Shown here: piece by piece, positions 9,559 to 19,988 of the stretch | Numbering within the stretch: position 1 is the first letter of the stretch | Layout of the letters: every line of letters begins with the position of its first letter | DNA from: Monoraphidium neglectum | Taxonomy: Eukaryota > Chlorophyta > Chlorophyceae > Sphaeropleales > Selenastraceae | NCBI RefSeq assembly: GCF_000611645.1 | Contig: NW_014013358.1 | Location: 7,675 to 33,198 of the forward strand | DNA: 25,524 bases | Direction of reading: 5' to 3' | Translations under genes and position numbers: made by a program | Notes under the pieces: model-generated | Databases searched by the model: none | The model's input: only the letters and a program-made list of their open reading frames with translations | Told to the model about the DNA's origin: nothing

Positions 9559-10052
9559 CGGGTGCGAATAATCACAGTCGCTACCAATCTACAACATCAA
9601 TTCAAATACAACCTGCCGCATATGCACGTCTGATCCCACTTTCAGTGCGCGATCTTGCAATCTGTGAGGAATGGAGCATGGTTTTTTCTCCTGAAACCAG
9701 GTCTCATACCAAGATAGGCACTCTGGAGCTCGTGCGGGGCAGGTGGGAACTGGAGTGAGTCCGTTCACAGCTGCAATCACTGCTGGACCCCCATTTATCA
9801 ATGCTCTGCCACGCCGTTCCCTTCGCATCATCACGCCCAAGGAGGGGGTTTTCATGGACTATGAATACATGATTCTAAAGTGACCTCATGCTAGGTCTTG
9901 CGCTGCTGCGCTCTCGCAACGCTCGGCGTCCCTAACATACGCACTTGCTTGCCATACCAAAACGTGCTGGCGCTATTTTGTTAAGCATGCCCACTGAGGG
10001 AGAATTTCCCAGAATTCGTCAGCAGTACACATATTGAAATTTCAACGTCGTG
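9559..10052 (+). repeat. Dispersed repeat, copy 1
   Basis: This copy aligns with 12329-12930 in the same orientation, including a 39-base identical run (9654-9692 versus 12421-12459). It keeps the frame VRDLAICEEWSMVFSP...LELVRGRWELE ending exactly at a GTGAGT donor (9755-9760), as in copy 2. However, the possible upstream acceptor GCACAG of copy 2 reads GCACGT here, and the downstream acceptor CCTCAG reads CCTCAT. It lacks about 120 bases present in copy 2 (12669-12788). It may be a decayed gene duplicate or a transposable-element fragment; the family is not recognised. Confidence 0.8.
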
Positions 10053-10187
10053 GCCAATTGTGAGCCAATACAAATACTGCCCAGGCCCTAGCTTTGGCAC
10101 TGCCCCTGGGGCCCACTCGGGCACATGCTGCAGTGTGTGGCTACACTGTGCTGCTGGCCACGCACCGTGGAGCAATCTGTGCAAGCA

Positions 10188-10380
10188 CTGCAAGGACGAG
10201 GGTTTTCCCTAGTCGGTCCTTATGAGTCTGGAATAAGGACCATGTAAGGACTTTCTAAGGACGGCCTAAGGACTTTCTAAGGACTCTGCCAAGCCGCTGG
10301 GCCGCGGGATAGGGACGCGTAAGGACCGAATAATGACCAGATAATGACCACTTAAGGAATCATTGCACTCTTTCCCTAGC
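10188..10380 (+). mobile_element. AAGGAC-rich element, one AGGGTTTTCCCT end
   Basis: Positions 10188-10222 match, apart from one base, the inverted right arm of the element at 12021-12115 (CTGCAAGGACGAGGGTTTTCCCT, then GTCGGTCCTT). The interior repeats CTAAGGACTTTCTAAGGAC and related TAAGGAC and TAATGACC units. No matching right-hand inverted end is found; the similarity fades near TCTTTCCCTAG at about 10370-10378. It is probably a degenerate or truncated sibling of the 12 kb element. There is no coding capacity. Confidence 0.6.
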
Positions 10381-11521
10381 GGATCAGCCAGGCCGCTCTG
10401 GATAGCTGTATTTGGCATTCCTTTGCACCTTTATATACTTATATGCTTTACATTGCAAATCTAAGTTGCTGTATGGTTATGGCATGCGCCAACGGCTGGG
10501 GATGGAAGCATGTGTGCGTGCGCAAACACAAACGTGGTGCACGTGCGCGCACACCCAACGGCTGCATGCAACGGACAGAAATGGAGAACAAGCTCAGGTT
10601 TGCAACCATGCGTGGAAGTGCACATGAAAGTAATCAACACATTTCACAATCGCAAACAACAGGAGCGCTTGTGCCGCTTGCTGGCGAGCTGGCCGCCGCC
10701 GCATAACGACTAGACATGCGTATCCAACTGCCGCCCTCAGGTGTGGCCGCACGGGACATCGCCAGAGGTCTGCAGCTAGTAGCACAGCCCCTGCGCCACG
10801 TGATCTTTGCGCACAGCGGCAGCCAGCAGCACGATGCGCCAAGACAGCGTCGGCGCATGCCAGCTGACGAGCCCTTGCTGTACTTGTGCAGACGCCGCCC
10901 GTGCAGTCGTCTCTTCTCCCTGTGATAGCAAGAGCATATATAGGCAAATTTCGGTTTGAGGGTTGCAGGATTGATGATTGTACGCAGCTAGGTTGATGCG
11001 TGTGATGCTTAGGGCGAGCGGCTGCCGCCAACTCCAGCAGATTCACCCACCCCAGCCCTTGGCTTGCATCCCCAGCTGCCTCCCGTGATAAGCAAATCGT
11101 GGATTGCTCACGGCACAAACGACATGCCCCAGTCACTCACTTGTCGGGCCTGCTCTTGACCCGATGGAGGTTGGTGATGTTGATGCAACGTTGTGGCGCC
11201 AGCCATTGATTGAGCGCCGCACAAGCCAGCACGATCCGACGGCCAAGCTCTGCAGCACCATGTGCTTCAGCACCCCCCTTGTGGGGTCGCCGAGTGTGGG
11301 GGCGCCATGCGCTTCAACCAGCAGCGCAAGCGGCTCGCGGGGAGTGGATGGCATGATGGCAGGCACTGAGCGCTGCGGTGCAGGTGCAGCGCCACCACCA
11401 CCTGCAGCCATGGAGAGCGGGCAGCGATTCAGATGTCCAGCATGATCCGGCTATGGCGCTTGCTGATGCGCGAGGCTCAAGATCGCAACATCACCTAACA
11501 ACCCAATGCGTGTGCGCACCA
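10381..11521. other. Intergenic with ambiguous open frames
   Basis: Frames at 10594-11136 (minus) and 10716-10925 (plus) overlap without motifs. Between about 11133 and 11411 two minus frames look mildly coding: one ends ...NGWRHNVASTSPTSIG, the other reads LACAALNQWLAPQRCINITN. Both run to a GTGAGTGAC donor-like site near 11137-11145, so an exon is possible, but frame and family cannot be decided. A TATATA box-like run lies at 10935-10940. Confidence 0.35.
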
Positions 11522-11666
11522 AGAGATGATCCCCAGGCGGTACTCACCGATTTTGAAGCCATGTATCATGAGTATCATGCGCTTGAGCACAAAAGGCGCC
11601 CAGACAGCGAAGAGCCGTTCAGATCACTGAGCATGGTGATAGTACGGAGTATACTAGACAAAACAG
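11522..11666 (+). CDS. Orphan exon-like frame ending at a strong splice donor
   Basis: The frame RDDPQAVLTDFEAMYHEYHA ... EEPFRSLSMVIVRSILDKTG ends exactly at ACAG|GTAAGT (11667-11672), a near-ideal 5' splice site. Residue composition is protein-like (acidic and hydrophobic alternation, no low complexity). Third positions are AT-rich, unlike PETC or the F-box gene, so it could belong to a transferred or transposon-borne gene. The upstream boundary is uncertain: there is an AG at 11522-11523, and the frame stays open upstream to 11378. No downstream partner exon or family was recognised. Confidence 0.35.
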
Positions 11667-12020
11667 GTAAGTCAGGTTCGGTGAAGTAATGAGAACGCTC
11701 AAACAGCGTTATGGACGAGTATCTAATGCGCTGAGTATTGTGCATCTAGCTATGCAGCAGCTGCTGCAGCGATTCACACGCAAGGCGCCACGATCATATG
11801 TGAGATCATGCATATGATTTGATAAAATAATATTTAACATTATGTGGATGGAAACGACGCAATTGAGCCATCAAACATGGCAGTATGCCACGGGTCTGAG
11901 AGCTCCACATCATTGTGTGCGCAAAGGAGCAGTAATATAATGCTAAGTTGCGTTGTATATATGTTTTGCCGAGGCTGTCCTGCCATACCACGCCCAGGCC
12001 TGCACAATGGCCACGCATGT
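11667..12020. other. AT-richer intergenic stretch
   Basis: No gene is supported. It follows the orphan exon and would be its intron if that exon is real. It contains an AT-rich run at 11817-11845, and its base composition differs from the GC-rich flanks. Confidence 0.4.
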
Positions 12021-12115
12021 GCAAGGGTTTTCCCTACCAGTCCTTACAGCAGGGACGCGGTAGGGACGCTTAAGGACGCGCAAGGACCGACCAGGGAAAA
12101 CCCTCGTCCTTGCAG
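12021..12115. mobile_element. MITE-like element with AGGGTTTTCCCT inverted ends
   Basis: AGGGTTTTCCCTACCAGTCCTT at 12024-12045 is inverted at 12082-12104 as AAGGACCGACCAGGGAAAACCCT, with two mismatches and a one-base gap. The interior of about 36 bases contains GGGACGC and TTAAGGACGCGC. The outer flanks GCAAG and CTTGC are also inverted. Length is about 95 bases with no coding. The right arm recurs at 10188-10222. A non-autonomous DNA-transposon remnant or a snapback repeat fits; the superfamily is not assignable. Confidence 0.6.
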
Positions 12116-12328
12116 TGAAGCTCTATGAAATGTGTATTTTGCCTTTATGTTGACATCTGGCCGTTTGCGTGGATGGCACCAGGGGCCGCTGCTTGCTGAG
12201 GTGGCGATCTGGGACCCGCTCCGGTGCATGCACTCCACGCTGCAGGGCAGACCCCACGCTGGCACGCGATCCATTCGTTCTTCCTCCCCGCGTTTTTACT
12301 GACGGTTTGAATCAACTCCGCTGCTGGG

Positions 12329-12930
12329 GTGCTAATAAATACCGTTGCTACCAATCTACAACACCATTTCAAATGCAGCCTGCCGCATTTGCACAGCCGA
12401 TCCAAATTTCAGTGCGCGACCTTGCAATCTGTGAGGAATGGAGCATGGTTTTTTCTCCTAAAACCATTTCTTATACCAAACTAGACACTCTGGAGCTCGT
12501 GCGTGGCAGGTGGGAACTGGAGTGAGTCCGTTCGAAGCTGCAATCACGGCTGGACCCCCCACTTATCAATGCTCTGCCTCGACGTTCCCTTCGCACCATC
12601 ACGCCCCAGGAGGGGGTTCTCATGGACTGTAAATAAATGATTTTGAAGCGACCTCAGGCTAGGTCTTGCTTGCCCTGCCCACTTTTGGAGGCGGACACGA
12701 TGGGCCGTGGGGCCGTCGCGGCGACCGTCTCCCGATAAGTCTTGCAGGTTGCAGCTGCAGACGCGGTAACAAATCAATCAATGGATTGCGCTGCTGCGCT
12801 CTCGCAACGCTCGGCGTTTCTAGTTGCTTGCCGTACCAAAACGTGCTGCCGCTGTTTTGTGACGCATGCCCACCGAGGGGAACTTTCCCAGAACTTGTCA
12901 GGAGTACACACATCAAACTTTCCACTTGTG
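12329..12930 (+). repeat. Dispersed repeat, copy 2, with exon-like frame
   Basis: This is the longer partner of 9559-10052. It carries PIQISVRDLAICEEWSMV through LDTLELVRGRWELE, bounded by AG acceptors (GCACAG before 12397 or TTTCAG before 12412) and a GTGAGT donor at 12522-12527. An acceptor, GACCTCAG, precedes 12659. About 120 bases at 12669-12788 are absent from copy 1. The exon-like signals are more intact here than in copy 1. The 3' end continues into the tail block at 12937. No known protein family is recognised; it could be a gene fragment captured by a repeat. Confidence 0.8.
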
Positions 12931-12936
12931 GAAGCG

Positions 12937-13056
12937 GTGAGAGCGCTGCAGCACCCTGTTTCAGGCCTGCCTGTTGCTACGGATGACTTCATCAGGGAGG
13001 TGACGGCCTCGCCGTCAGACGCAAGGACGAGGACCTGGCAAGGACGATGACCTGGC
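12937..13056 (+). repeat. Repeat tail shared with 2017-2175
   Basis: GCAGCACCCTGTTTCAGGCC, GCTACGGATGA, CAGGGAGGTGACGGCCTCG and ACCTGGCAAGGAC follow the same order as at 2017-2175. The tail is missing after copy 1. This suggests that one family member included both parts and that the others are truncations. Confidence 0.65.
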
Positions 13057-13232
13057 CAGCTGATGTTGCTACCGTTTCATATCCTAACAGCGCGGTACCC
13101 CGCTCGCCTGCTGGATCCTTTGTTTTTTAGATGTGGCGACGATTTTTATCCTTGTAACAAGACAAGATCCCACAGATCACCTGCCTTGTCCAGCGTTCTT
13201 TCCCGTCGCTTGGCCAGCCTGGAAACGGCACC

Positions 13233-13618
13233 ATGGGGCTCTCACGGGGCGCGTTCAAGATTGCCGTAGGGTTTACAGCGACGTACGTGCTCATTTGGGG
13301 CAACTGGGACCGCTTGGCGAGCGTGTTCAACGATAGGTGAGTTCAGGGCCATTAGGCGCGATTAACTCAAGTCTATCAAACTCAGAAGTGGCCGCCAGGT
13401 GTTGCACAGATGAGGTGCAGTCGGGACAAGTGTTGCGCCGCCAGCGCCGCAAACGCTGTGCAGTGCAGCGCCTCTCCAGGGTTTGGGGCAATAGCCTTTG
13501 CTGCTGCAACACTCCTGGCGGCTGCAAACACCATCGCAGGCAATTGGAGCGGATCGCGCAGCATAAGCTGCAAGAAAAACTGGCGAAGGAACGGCAGGAG
13601 CTCTTGGCGCAGCGTTGA
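13233..13618 (+). CDS. Small single-pass membrane protein, 60 residues
   Basis: Exon 1 (13233-13336) starts in good context (CACCATGGGG) and encodes MGLSRGAFKIAVGFTATYVL then IWGNWDRLASVFND, ending AG|GTGAGT. Exon 2 (13540-13618) follows ATCGCAG and encodes RQLERIAQHKLQEKLAKERQ then ELLAQR and TGA. Phase 2 matches. Residues about 8-23 form a membrane segment with a basic flank; residues about 35-60 form a charged amphipathic helix or coiled coil. This layout is typical of small mitochondrial inner-membrane assembly factors and subunits (PET117-like or SMIM4-like), but identity is not established. A TGTAA lies 116 bases after the stop. Both exons sit inside longer misleading frames on either strand. 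Confidence 0.7.
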
Positions 13619-13733
13619 GCACAGCAGGAGCTCCTCTCTGTTCGTGACCGCGCTCTGTACTTGCATCCTAGTTTCCATCGTTACCGTATCTTCTATCTGT
13701 CGCTTGATCATGCATTTCTCGACATCCTTTTGC

Positions 13734-13738
13734 TGTAA
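13734..13738 (+). terminator. TGTAA poly(A) signal
   Basis: TGTAA, the usual green-algal polyadenylation signal, lies 116 bases downstream of the 60-residue gene's stop on the same strand. The distance suits a short 3' UTR. Confidence 0.5.
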
Positions 13739-15075
13739 AGGTGGTTGGTGGTAGACAGATAGGCCCAATTGTAGAGCAGCGTTCTGCGAGGGGATGCCAG
13801 CATGCGCACTGCCTGTTGGACACACCTGCACCAGAGAGGGACGCGGCCTGGTGCAGTGGACGCACACACATGAACATAGTGCTGTTGGTTTCATCAAGGT
13901 CACAGCTGCACGATTGTGTAACATGGCTGGCGCAAGGTACACACGTTCTATATTGAGCTGACAGCTTCTAAAAATGCTGGGCGAGGACATGCAGCGTTGC
14001 CAAGAGCAAGGCTGAATACTCAGCTGGCTAGTGTCATCACTGTGAAATGGACATCAATGTGACAGCTACGCACCACATCAATCACATCCAGTCGACGGCT
14101 GCAGCTAACAGCAGCGACACCAGTGTGCCAACAGCCCAGGCAGCGATTTGTGAGTGCAACCCCATTTAATCAGGGGTGTGCGTGGTGATGTTCACCAGAT
14201 TGCACCTGAATGCGCCTTCTGGCGCCTTCTGATCCACGGTGGTGTGAAATGTTGCGATAACGCATGAGCAATAGCGCGTGAGGATGGCGTACAGGACGAC
14301 ATTGAGGCTACATGCTGTCGGTGCAGTGTCCCTCCCTGTTGCGAGCACAGTGAACCTGGCTTGGCATGCTATGGGCTTTGCCGCGTACCTTGGCGCTACC
14401 ACTACAATCGGATTTGGCGTTGAAGCTGCGCTGGTGTCATGCACACCACAACAGTGCCCATGTTGCATATACCATGCCCTGCACAGTGGACTGCAAGGGG
14501 CCCGACAATGTCAGCAAGGCAGCACAATCAACCTCACAGCTGTACCTGCCTGGATGTAAAGCTGCGACAACATCCCATCCTGACTCTGCATCCAGCAAGA
14601 CTGCCAGGCTGCTCTGGCACATGCGCAGTGCATTTGAGTGACGCCCCGCCCTCCCTAGACATTGCCGCCCTTCATCGCACCGCAATCCTGCGAAACCGCC
14701 GACCAGCCCAACAACAAAAGGGTCATGCAGGCATAATCCCAATTTAAGCAACCATGTGCGTTGTGCATTCTGTGCATTTCAAGCCGCGTGTATGGCCATA
14801 GATGCAAGGGCGGTGAGACACCGCTGTCTGCGTGGCACACCAGGTGTGCACATCGCAGGCGCCCGCTGCCACACGAGTCGGTGTGGCTTTCATCCCAATA
14901 TGTATCTGAGCGTCGTCGATTGCGGGGACAATTTTGCGCCCGACAACTCTTGCAAATCAGGGGCCGCGCACAGCTTATTCAACAGGGAAGCAGAGGAGAC
15001 AGCGCATTTGCTGCAGCAACATCTTGTCCGCCCACACTGCTCCCACACCTCAACCCATCACACCAAATCGTCACC
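13739..15075. other. Intergenic; PETC 5' flank at right end
   Basis: No supported gene. Open frames at 14166-14468 (minus) and 14278-14559 (plus) overlap and lack motifs; the plus one is hydrophobic (AVGAVSLPVASTVNLAWHAM) but unsupported. The last few hundred bases should carry the PETC promoter and 5' UTR. The leader before the ATG is rich in C and CA (CACCTCAACCCATCACACC), as often seen in algal 5' UTRs. No TATA box is evident. Confidence 0.4.
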
Positions 15076-17131
15076 ATGGCCCTTGCCATCCGTCAAAACG
15101 CTGCTCTTCGCGCGGGCAGGCCCGCCGTGGCCTCCCGGCGCCCTGTGATGGTCCGGGCCGCTGCTGTGGGAGGTATCGCGGGGGAGGTGCCCGATATGAA
15201 CAAGCGCAACATCATGGTGAGCAATTTGTCTGAAAACTGCTTATTTCGCGAGCCCCGGGGTGTCGGGAGGCCCTGAAGGACAAGTGCTGCTGCCTCTATC
15301 GCATGGAGAGGCTCGGCACGCGTCGCACGAGGCCAATTGTGCACCTCCCTCGCCCACAACTATTCCACATCGCCCTCCTTCTAGAACCTCATCCTGCTCG
15401 GCGGTGTGGCTACTCCCGCCACGGGCATGCTGGGCGCCTACGCGGTGTTCTTCGTGCCCAAGTCGTAAGTGGCGTCGCCCCAACGACGTAGCTTCAAGCA
15501 TATGCATCTGATTCTCTATGGTCTCGCAGCACGCTGCCGGCGCGATCAGATGGTGCACGCGAGGGGTGCTGAAACGGGGTGGCTCAGACCGGACTGCGCC
15601 CATCACGACTCGCTCATTGGCGCAGGGCTGGCGGTGGTGCTGGTGGTCAGGTCGCTAAGGACGCGCTGGGCAACGACGTCAAGTCCAACGCCTGGCTGGC
15701 GACCCACGCTAAGGGCGATCACAGCCTGGTGCAGGGCCTCAAGGTGCGCGGGCGCATCCATTGCCCCGATCGCACAGCGCGTTTGCATCGCAAGATAATA
15801 GGCATGCATTTGCCAGCTTCTCATACTTCGGGAAGCCCAGCCTGGGTCCATACCACTGCGATCTCGAACCCCTCCTCTCTCGCCAGGGCGACCCCACCTA
15901 CCTGGTGGTGACCCCCGAGGGCACGATCGAGAACTACGGCATCAACGCCGTGTGCACCCACCTGGGCTGCGTTGTGCCGTGGGTTGCGGTGAGCATTGGC
16001 GGGCGGGTCAAGCAGTGCTGCAGTATGCTGATGAGAGCAGCATTCCTGTCGTGAAAGCAGCAGCAGCAGCAGCAGCAGCAGCATGGATCTTTTCATGGCA
16101 GTAATCTAGCAGCTTGGGCAGCAGCAGCAGCAGCAGCAGCAGCAGTGGTATCAACAAGTGGCGCATGAGCAGGACGGGGTGGCACCAATGGCCAGGAACG
16201 GGCAGGCAGGCGACTAGCGACGTCTGGCCTGGCGCAGCAGCTGCTCAAGGCCTGTGGCTGTAGGCAGACCGGCTTTCTGCCTGGGGGTTTGCGGGCAAGC
16301 TTCACAGCAACATACAGTATACGGCCGCTTGGCAGTTGACAGCAGTGGTGGTGTCTTCAGGCTCCTGGGAGCCATGAGCAGTTGGTGCTCTCGGCACACA
16401 GCAAGCAGAAGCTGGTGGCCATGCGCAGGCAACAGCCACGGGTATACACTGTTGGTGCAGATGGCGATCATGTTCAGCAGGAAATAGAGCTGTCAATCAG
16501 CAGGAATTGGCTGTTGCTGCACATGCCACATTGGGATTTCGCTGTTGCTGCACATGCCACCCTGAGGCAACCCCGCTTGTACCCGCAAACCCGGCAGGCC
16601 GAGAACAAGTTCAAGTGCCCGTGCCACGGCAGCCAGTACGACGCCACTGGCAAGAAGATCCGCGGTCCTGCTCCTCTGGTGTGCACACGGGCTGGCTCGC
16701 TTGCAGTGGGGGGCTTGTTTGGGACGAAAGGGTGCACGCCTGGCTTTGTACTGGGTACAGGAGTGCGACGGTGCAAACAAGCTTGCTTCTGACAAGATTG
16801 CATCGTGATGTCTATACACAGTCGCTGGCTCTGGCCCATGCGAACGTGGACGCCGCCGACAACGTTGTGCTCAGCACCTGGTGAGAGCCGCAACGCAGTC
16901 TTGTTCCTGCACGAGGGATGCTGCCGGCTGCTCTCCAGCAAAGCAGCATTCTCATTCCTGTGTCCTTCTCACACAGTCCCTTCACACGGCCATGTGATGC
17001 GTGCTAGGTGCGCCGTGCTGTTCGTTTCCATGGGGGCCTGTTGCGCAGCTGTTGCCAACCCCGGCCACCACCTCGCCCTCTGCAGGTCCGAGACTGACTT
17101 CCGCACCGACGAGGCCCCCTGGTGGAAGTAA
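15076..17131 (+). CDS. PETC: Plastid Rieske iron-sulfur protein of cytochrome b6f complex
   Basis: Seven exons join in phase: 15076-15216, 15385-15464, 15626-15743, 15887-15988, 16598-16678, 16822-16880 and 17086-17131 (TAA), giving 208 residues. Residues 1 to about 32 are an Arg/Ala-rich plastid transit peptide; [11 protein letters not shown] then begins the conserved protein. Residues 48-71 are the thylakoid anchor helix and 74-82 the Gly-rich hinge (SAGGGAGGQ) that lets the head swing. Box 1 CTHLGC is at 136-141 and box 2 CPCHGS at 154-159: C136, H138, C154 and H157 bind the 2Fe-2S cluster, and C141-C156 form the disulphide. The C-terminus [12 protein letters not shown] matches the family. 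The protein passes electrons from plastoquinol to cytochrome f. Length is normal and all key residues are present. The context CACCATGG supports the start. Six introns are unusually many for about 630 coding bases. Confidence 0.97.
16057..16145. repeat. Two (GCA)n microsatellites in PETC intron 4
   Basis: (GCA)9 at 16057-16083 and a second run of about nine GCA units at 16118-16145 lie within the 609-base intron 15989-16597, the longest in the gene. They create spurious poly-Ala and poly-Leu frames. Length polymorphism between strains is likely. Confidence 0.9.
16510..16560. repeat. 20-bp direct duplication in PETC intron 4
   Basis: GCTGTTGCTGCACATGCCAC is present at 16510-16529 and again, identical, at 16541-16560, just before the acceptor region of intron 4. 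It looks like a recent local duplication. Confidence 0.9.
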
Positions 17132-17433
17132 ACTGGCGGCTCACACAGCCCGCCTGCAGCAGCGCCAGCGCCCGGCACGGGAGACCGTCCCCGTCCGTGG
17201 CGCTCAGTTTTGTGTGTGCGCAGCCCCCGCATTGGTGGCAGAGAGTGCACCGCTACGCTCGGCCTTGCACGGCAGCGGTACTGGCGCCTGGTCTGGTCCC
17301 GAAACCAACTGGGCTTTGAGCTCTAGATTGTGAGGTGGCCTCTGTCGGATGCTGATCCTGCAGCTGCCGCGTGGTGGGTGTTCCCATGCAGTTGCCCATT
17401 TTCTGGGTGCCCTGCAGCGGACTTGACGACCCC

Positions 17434-17438
17434 TGTAA
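17434..17438 (+). terminator. TGTAA poly(A) signal for PETC
   Basis: TGTAA lies about 300 bases after the PETC stop on the same strand. It is the only TGTAA I noted in that 3' flank. Confidence 0.55.
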
Positions 17439-18575
17439 CGTTGACCCCTGGCCATTAAGATGTCCTGTTGATTAGGGCAGTGCACCAGTGACCACCGACA
17501 GCGATGCTCGCAAGACGTAAACGCCGGCTATGAAGCACCTGCACGATTGAGCACTGGTCTGTGCAGGCGGTTGCATATGCCTGCAGCAGCTACCGTAATC
17601 ATCACATGCGCAGCAGCCCTCAGTCACACCCTGCACACCTGCCCCACAACAATGCCTGGGAAGCCTTTTTAGGGCTACCTACCTGGGCAAGTAATCACGA
17701 TGCTACAGTTTGGCTTGTTGATGTGCTGCGCTGCATGTCCCTACCTGATGCTATGCATAGAAATGATACTCGCAAACTTGTGTTGATCACATGCCAACCT
17801 GCTGCATCCCGCTACGACTCGATGAAACGGTCTAGTCTTCCTGCTTGGTGCGGGTCAAAGCACTACTGCAGGCATGCATGCACATGCACCGTCAAGATAG
17901 CTTGATTCCCTTCGCATGGCCCCTAAACACTCCCACCTGCCATGCGCCCTGCGCAATCTTATGGCAGTGATGCTGGCATGGACCAGCAGTGAACAGTCCG
18001 CAGCGTGCTGGTGCGTGCCCGGTGGAAGAGTAGTGGGCTTTGTTGCGCCTTCCATGCTCTGTGGCGGCCCCTACTGTACGCCGCCCGCCCAGCGTTTGGC
18101 ACAATTGACAAAGTATTATAGAGGGTCTTACAGTACATCTGCAAGGATTACATTCGGTGAGAGAGGCCATCACGGTGTGGGACCGCGCGCACTTTTGGGG
18201 ACTGGCTTCGTCTTGCAGCAAAGAAGCGGCCCTTATGATCGTTACTTATGTGCAAGCTCGTCTGGGCTGGGGGCTGGCGAGCGCAGCCGGGCATTCAAAA
18301 CGCCCCACGACCAGGCTGCGAGGCACCAAATATATGGGCGGCACCTCACAGGGGGTACCAGGGCTGGTCCCGAAACGCACCTGGCTGCAATTGAGCCACT
18401 TCTAGGCTAGCCAGCACGACGACGCCGCTCTTCGCAAACTGCGTTGCCGCCTGATTGTGATGCGGGCGTGCAGGGAACAACCCACAACGTGACGCTGCGC
18501 TTGCTGGAACAAACCACCCCGCAGGCCTTGGTATCACATGCACAGCTCTGCTCGACAAACGGCCAAGTTCACGCC
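17439..18575. other. Intergenic; F-box gene 5' flank
   Basis: No supported gene. A plus frame at 17561-17905 has a mixed composition (ATVWLVDVLRCMSLPDAM) but no motif or splice partner. GGCTGGTCCCGAAAC near 18362 resembles TCTGGTCCCGAAAC near 17292, a short shared piece of unknown meaning. The F-box frame stays open upstream to an earlier ATG at 18444. Confidence 0.4.
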
Positions 18576-19955
18576 ATGATGACCTCGCCGCTGAGCCCGT
18601 CGCGGCGCGCATGCAACACCAGCGGCCCAGGCCACGACCAGCAGCATGACGCTGTGCTGTGCGACCACACGCTGACCCAGGTGCTATCTTGGCTGGGCGT
18701 GCTCGACCTGGCCGGCGCCGCAGGGCTGGTGTGCAAAGAGTGGCACCGCGCTAGCATCTGCAAGGAGGTCTGGCGCAGGTGGGGGTCGGTGGGCCAGCAT
18801 GGCGCCGCATGGGCCCAGCGGTTGCGGCCGCTGTCCAGGTTGCTGTCGCTGCTTTCTTGGACAACAGCTGCACCCAACAGGCCCTTGCGTGCTACATGTG
18901 ATCCGATGCATGCTAGCTGGGGTGTGTTTCTGTACCAAGACGCACGGCATGCGAACTGGCTAGCAGCACAGCAGCGGCACCGTGGACTCTGAGAAGCGCC
19001 TTCCACCCCCCACACCACCCCGAATTGCAGCCGCATGCATGCCAAGCTACTGCGGCTGTTCTCGGACCCTTTTGCTGCCACCGTGCTGATTGAGGCCCGC
19101 CCCGGAAGCGTATGCTCGCCGGCACGGCTCTTCAAGGCGGTGTACTGCTGCAACCTCATCCGCAACGGCGAGTTCCTCGAGCGGACGAACAGCACCCGCG
19201 GCTGCAACCCTGGCGGCAGCGGCCGCAGTGTCACCTGGGTGAGCAGGGGCGGGCAGATGCGAGGAGAGCAACGCGCGGGCATGGGCGCAGGCCTATGGCA
19301 GGGCCCTGGCCATGCGTCAGTGTGGGCCCTGCGCGCAGTGCAGGCGGCAGGCCGCAGAGCATGCCCTGACCTCTCTGGTTGATTTCACCCTTTCCATTGC
19401 TCTATGCATGCGGTGGTGGTGGTTCTTGCATCGTAATGCACATGTCTGTGCGCGCATGCTGCACGTTCTGCACTCATCCCATCCCACATGACTGCAAACG
19501 AGCTCACCCTTCTCCCCCACTTATACGGTACACACACATTCCCAGGTCTTGACCCACAACGGCAAGGGCCTCAGCTGGGAGTGAGTTGACACGCGCGCGT
19601 GCTTGCCCTTGCATGCGCACATGGTTGCACAAACGCACGCACACACACACACAAGAGCATGTAGCTACATGCATTCACATGCGCATGCACACACGCTTGC
19701 ATACCCCCAGGTACCCCCTGCTCGACCCCGCCCTGCCGCTCCCGCCCGCTTCGGCAACGCACCTCGCCCGCGACGGCAGCCCCAGCCCAAGCGTCCACCG
19801 CACGCTCAGCGCCGCGGTCGACATCCGCTGGACAGGCCACGCGCTGCGCCGCACCCCAAGCGGCTGCGGCGTGACGGGCTGCGGTGCCAGCTCGACGGCC
19901 TCCGCCTCGCCGGGCAGCGGCGCCACCATTCTCAGCACAAAATTGAGCAGCACTG

Positions 19956-19988
<33 letters not shown>

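Noticed and set aside
12021..12115. Telomere-type repeat (TTTAGGG) array
   Set aside because: AGGGTTTTCCCT is part of an inverted repeat and does not occur as tandem TTTAGGG units.
13382..13990. 202-residue minus-strand frame
   Set aside because: It has no motif and overlaps the two in-phase exons of the 60-residue plus-strand gene, which have splice signals and a TGTAA.
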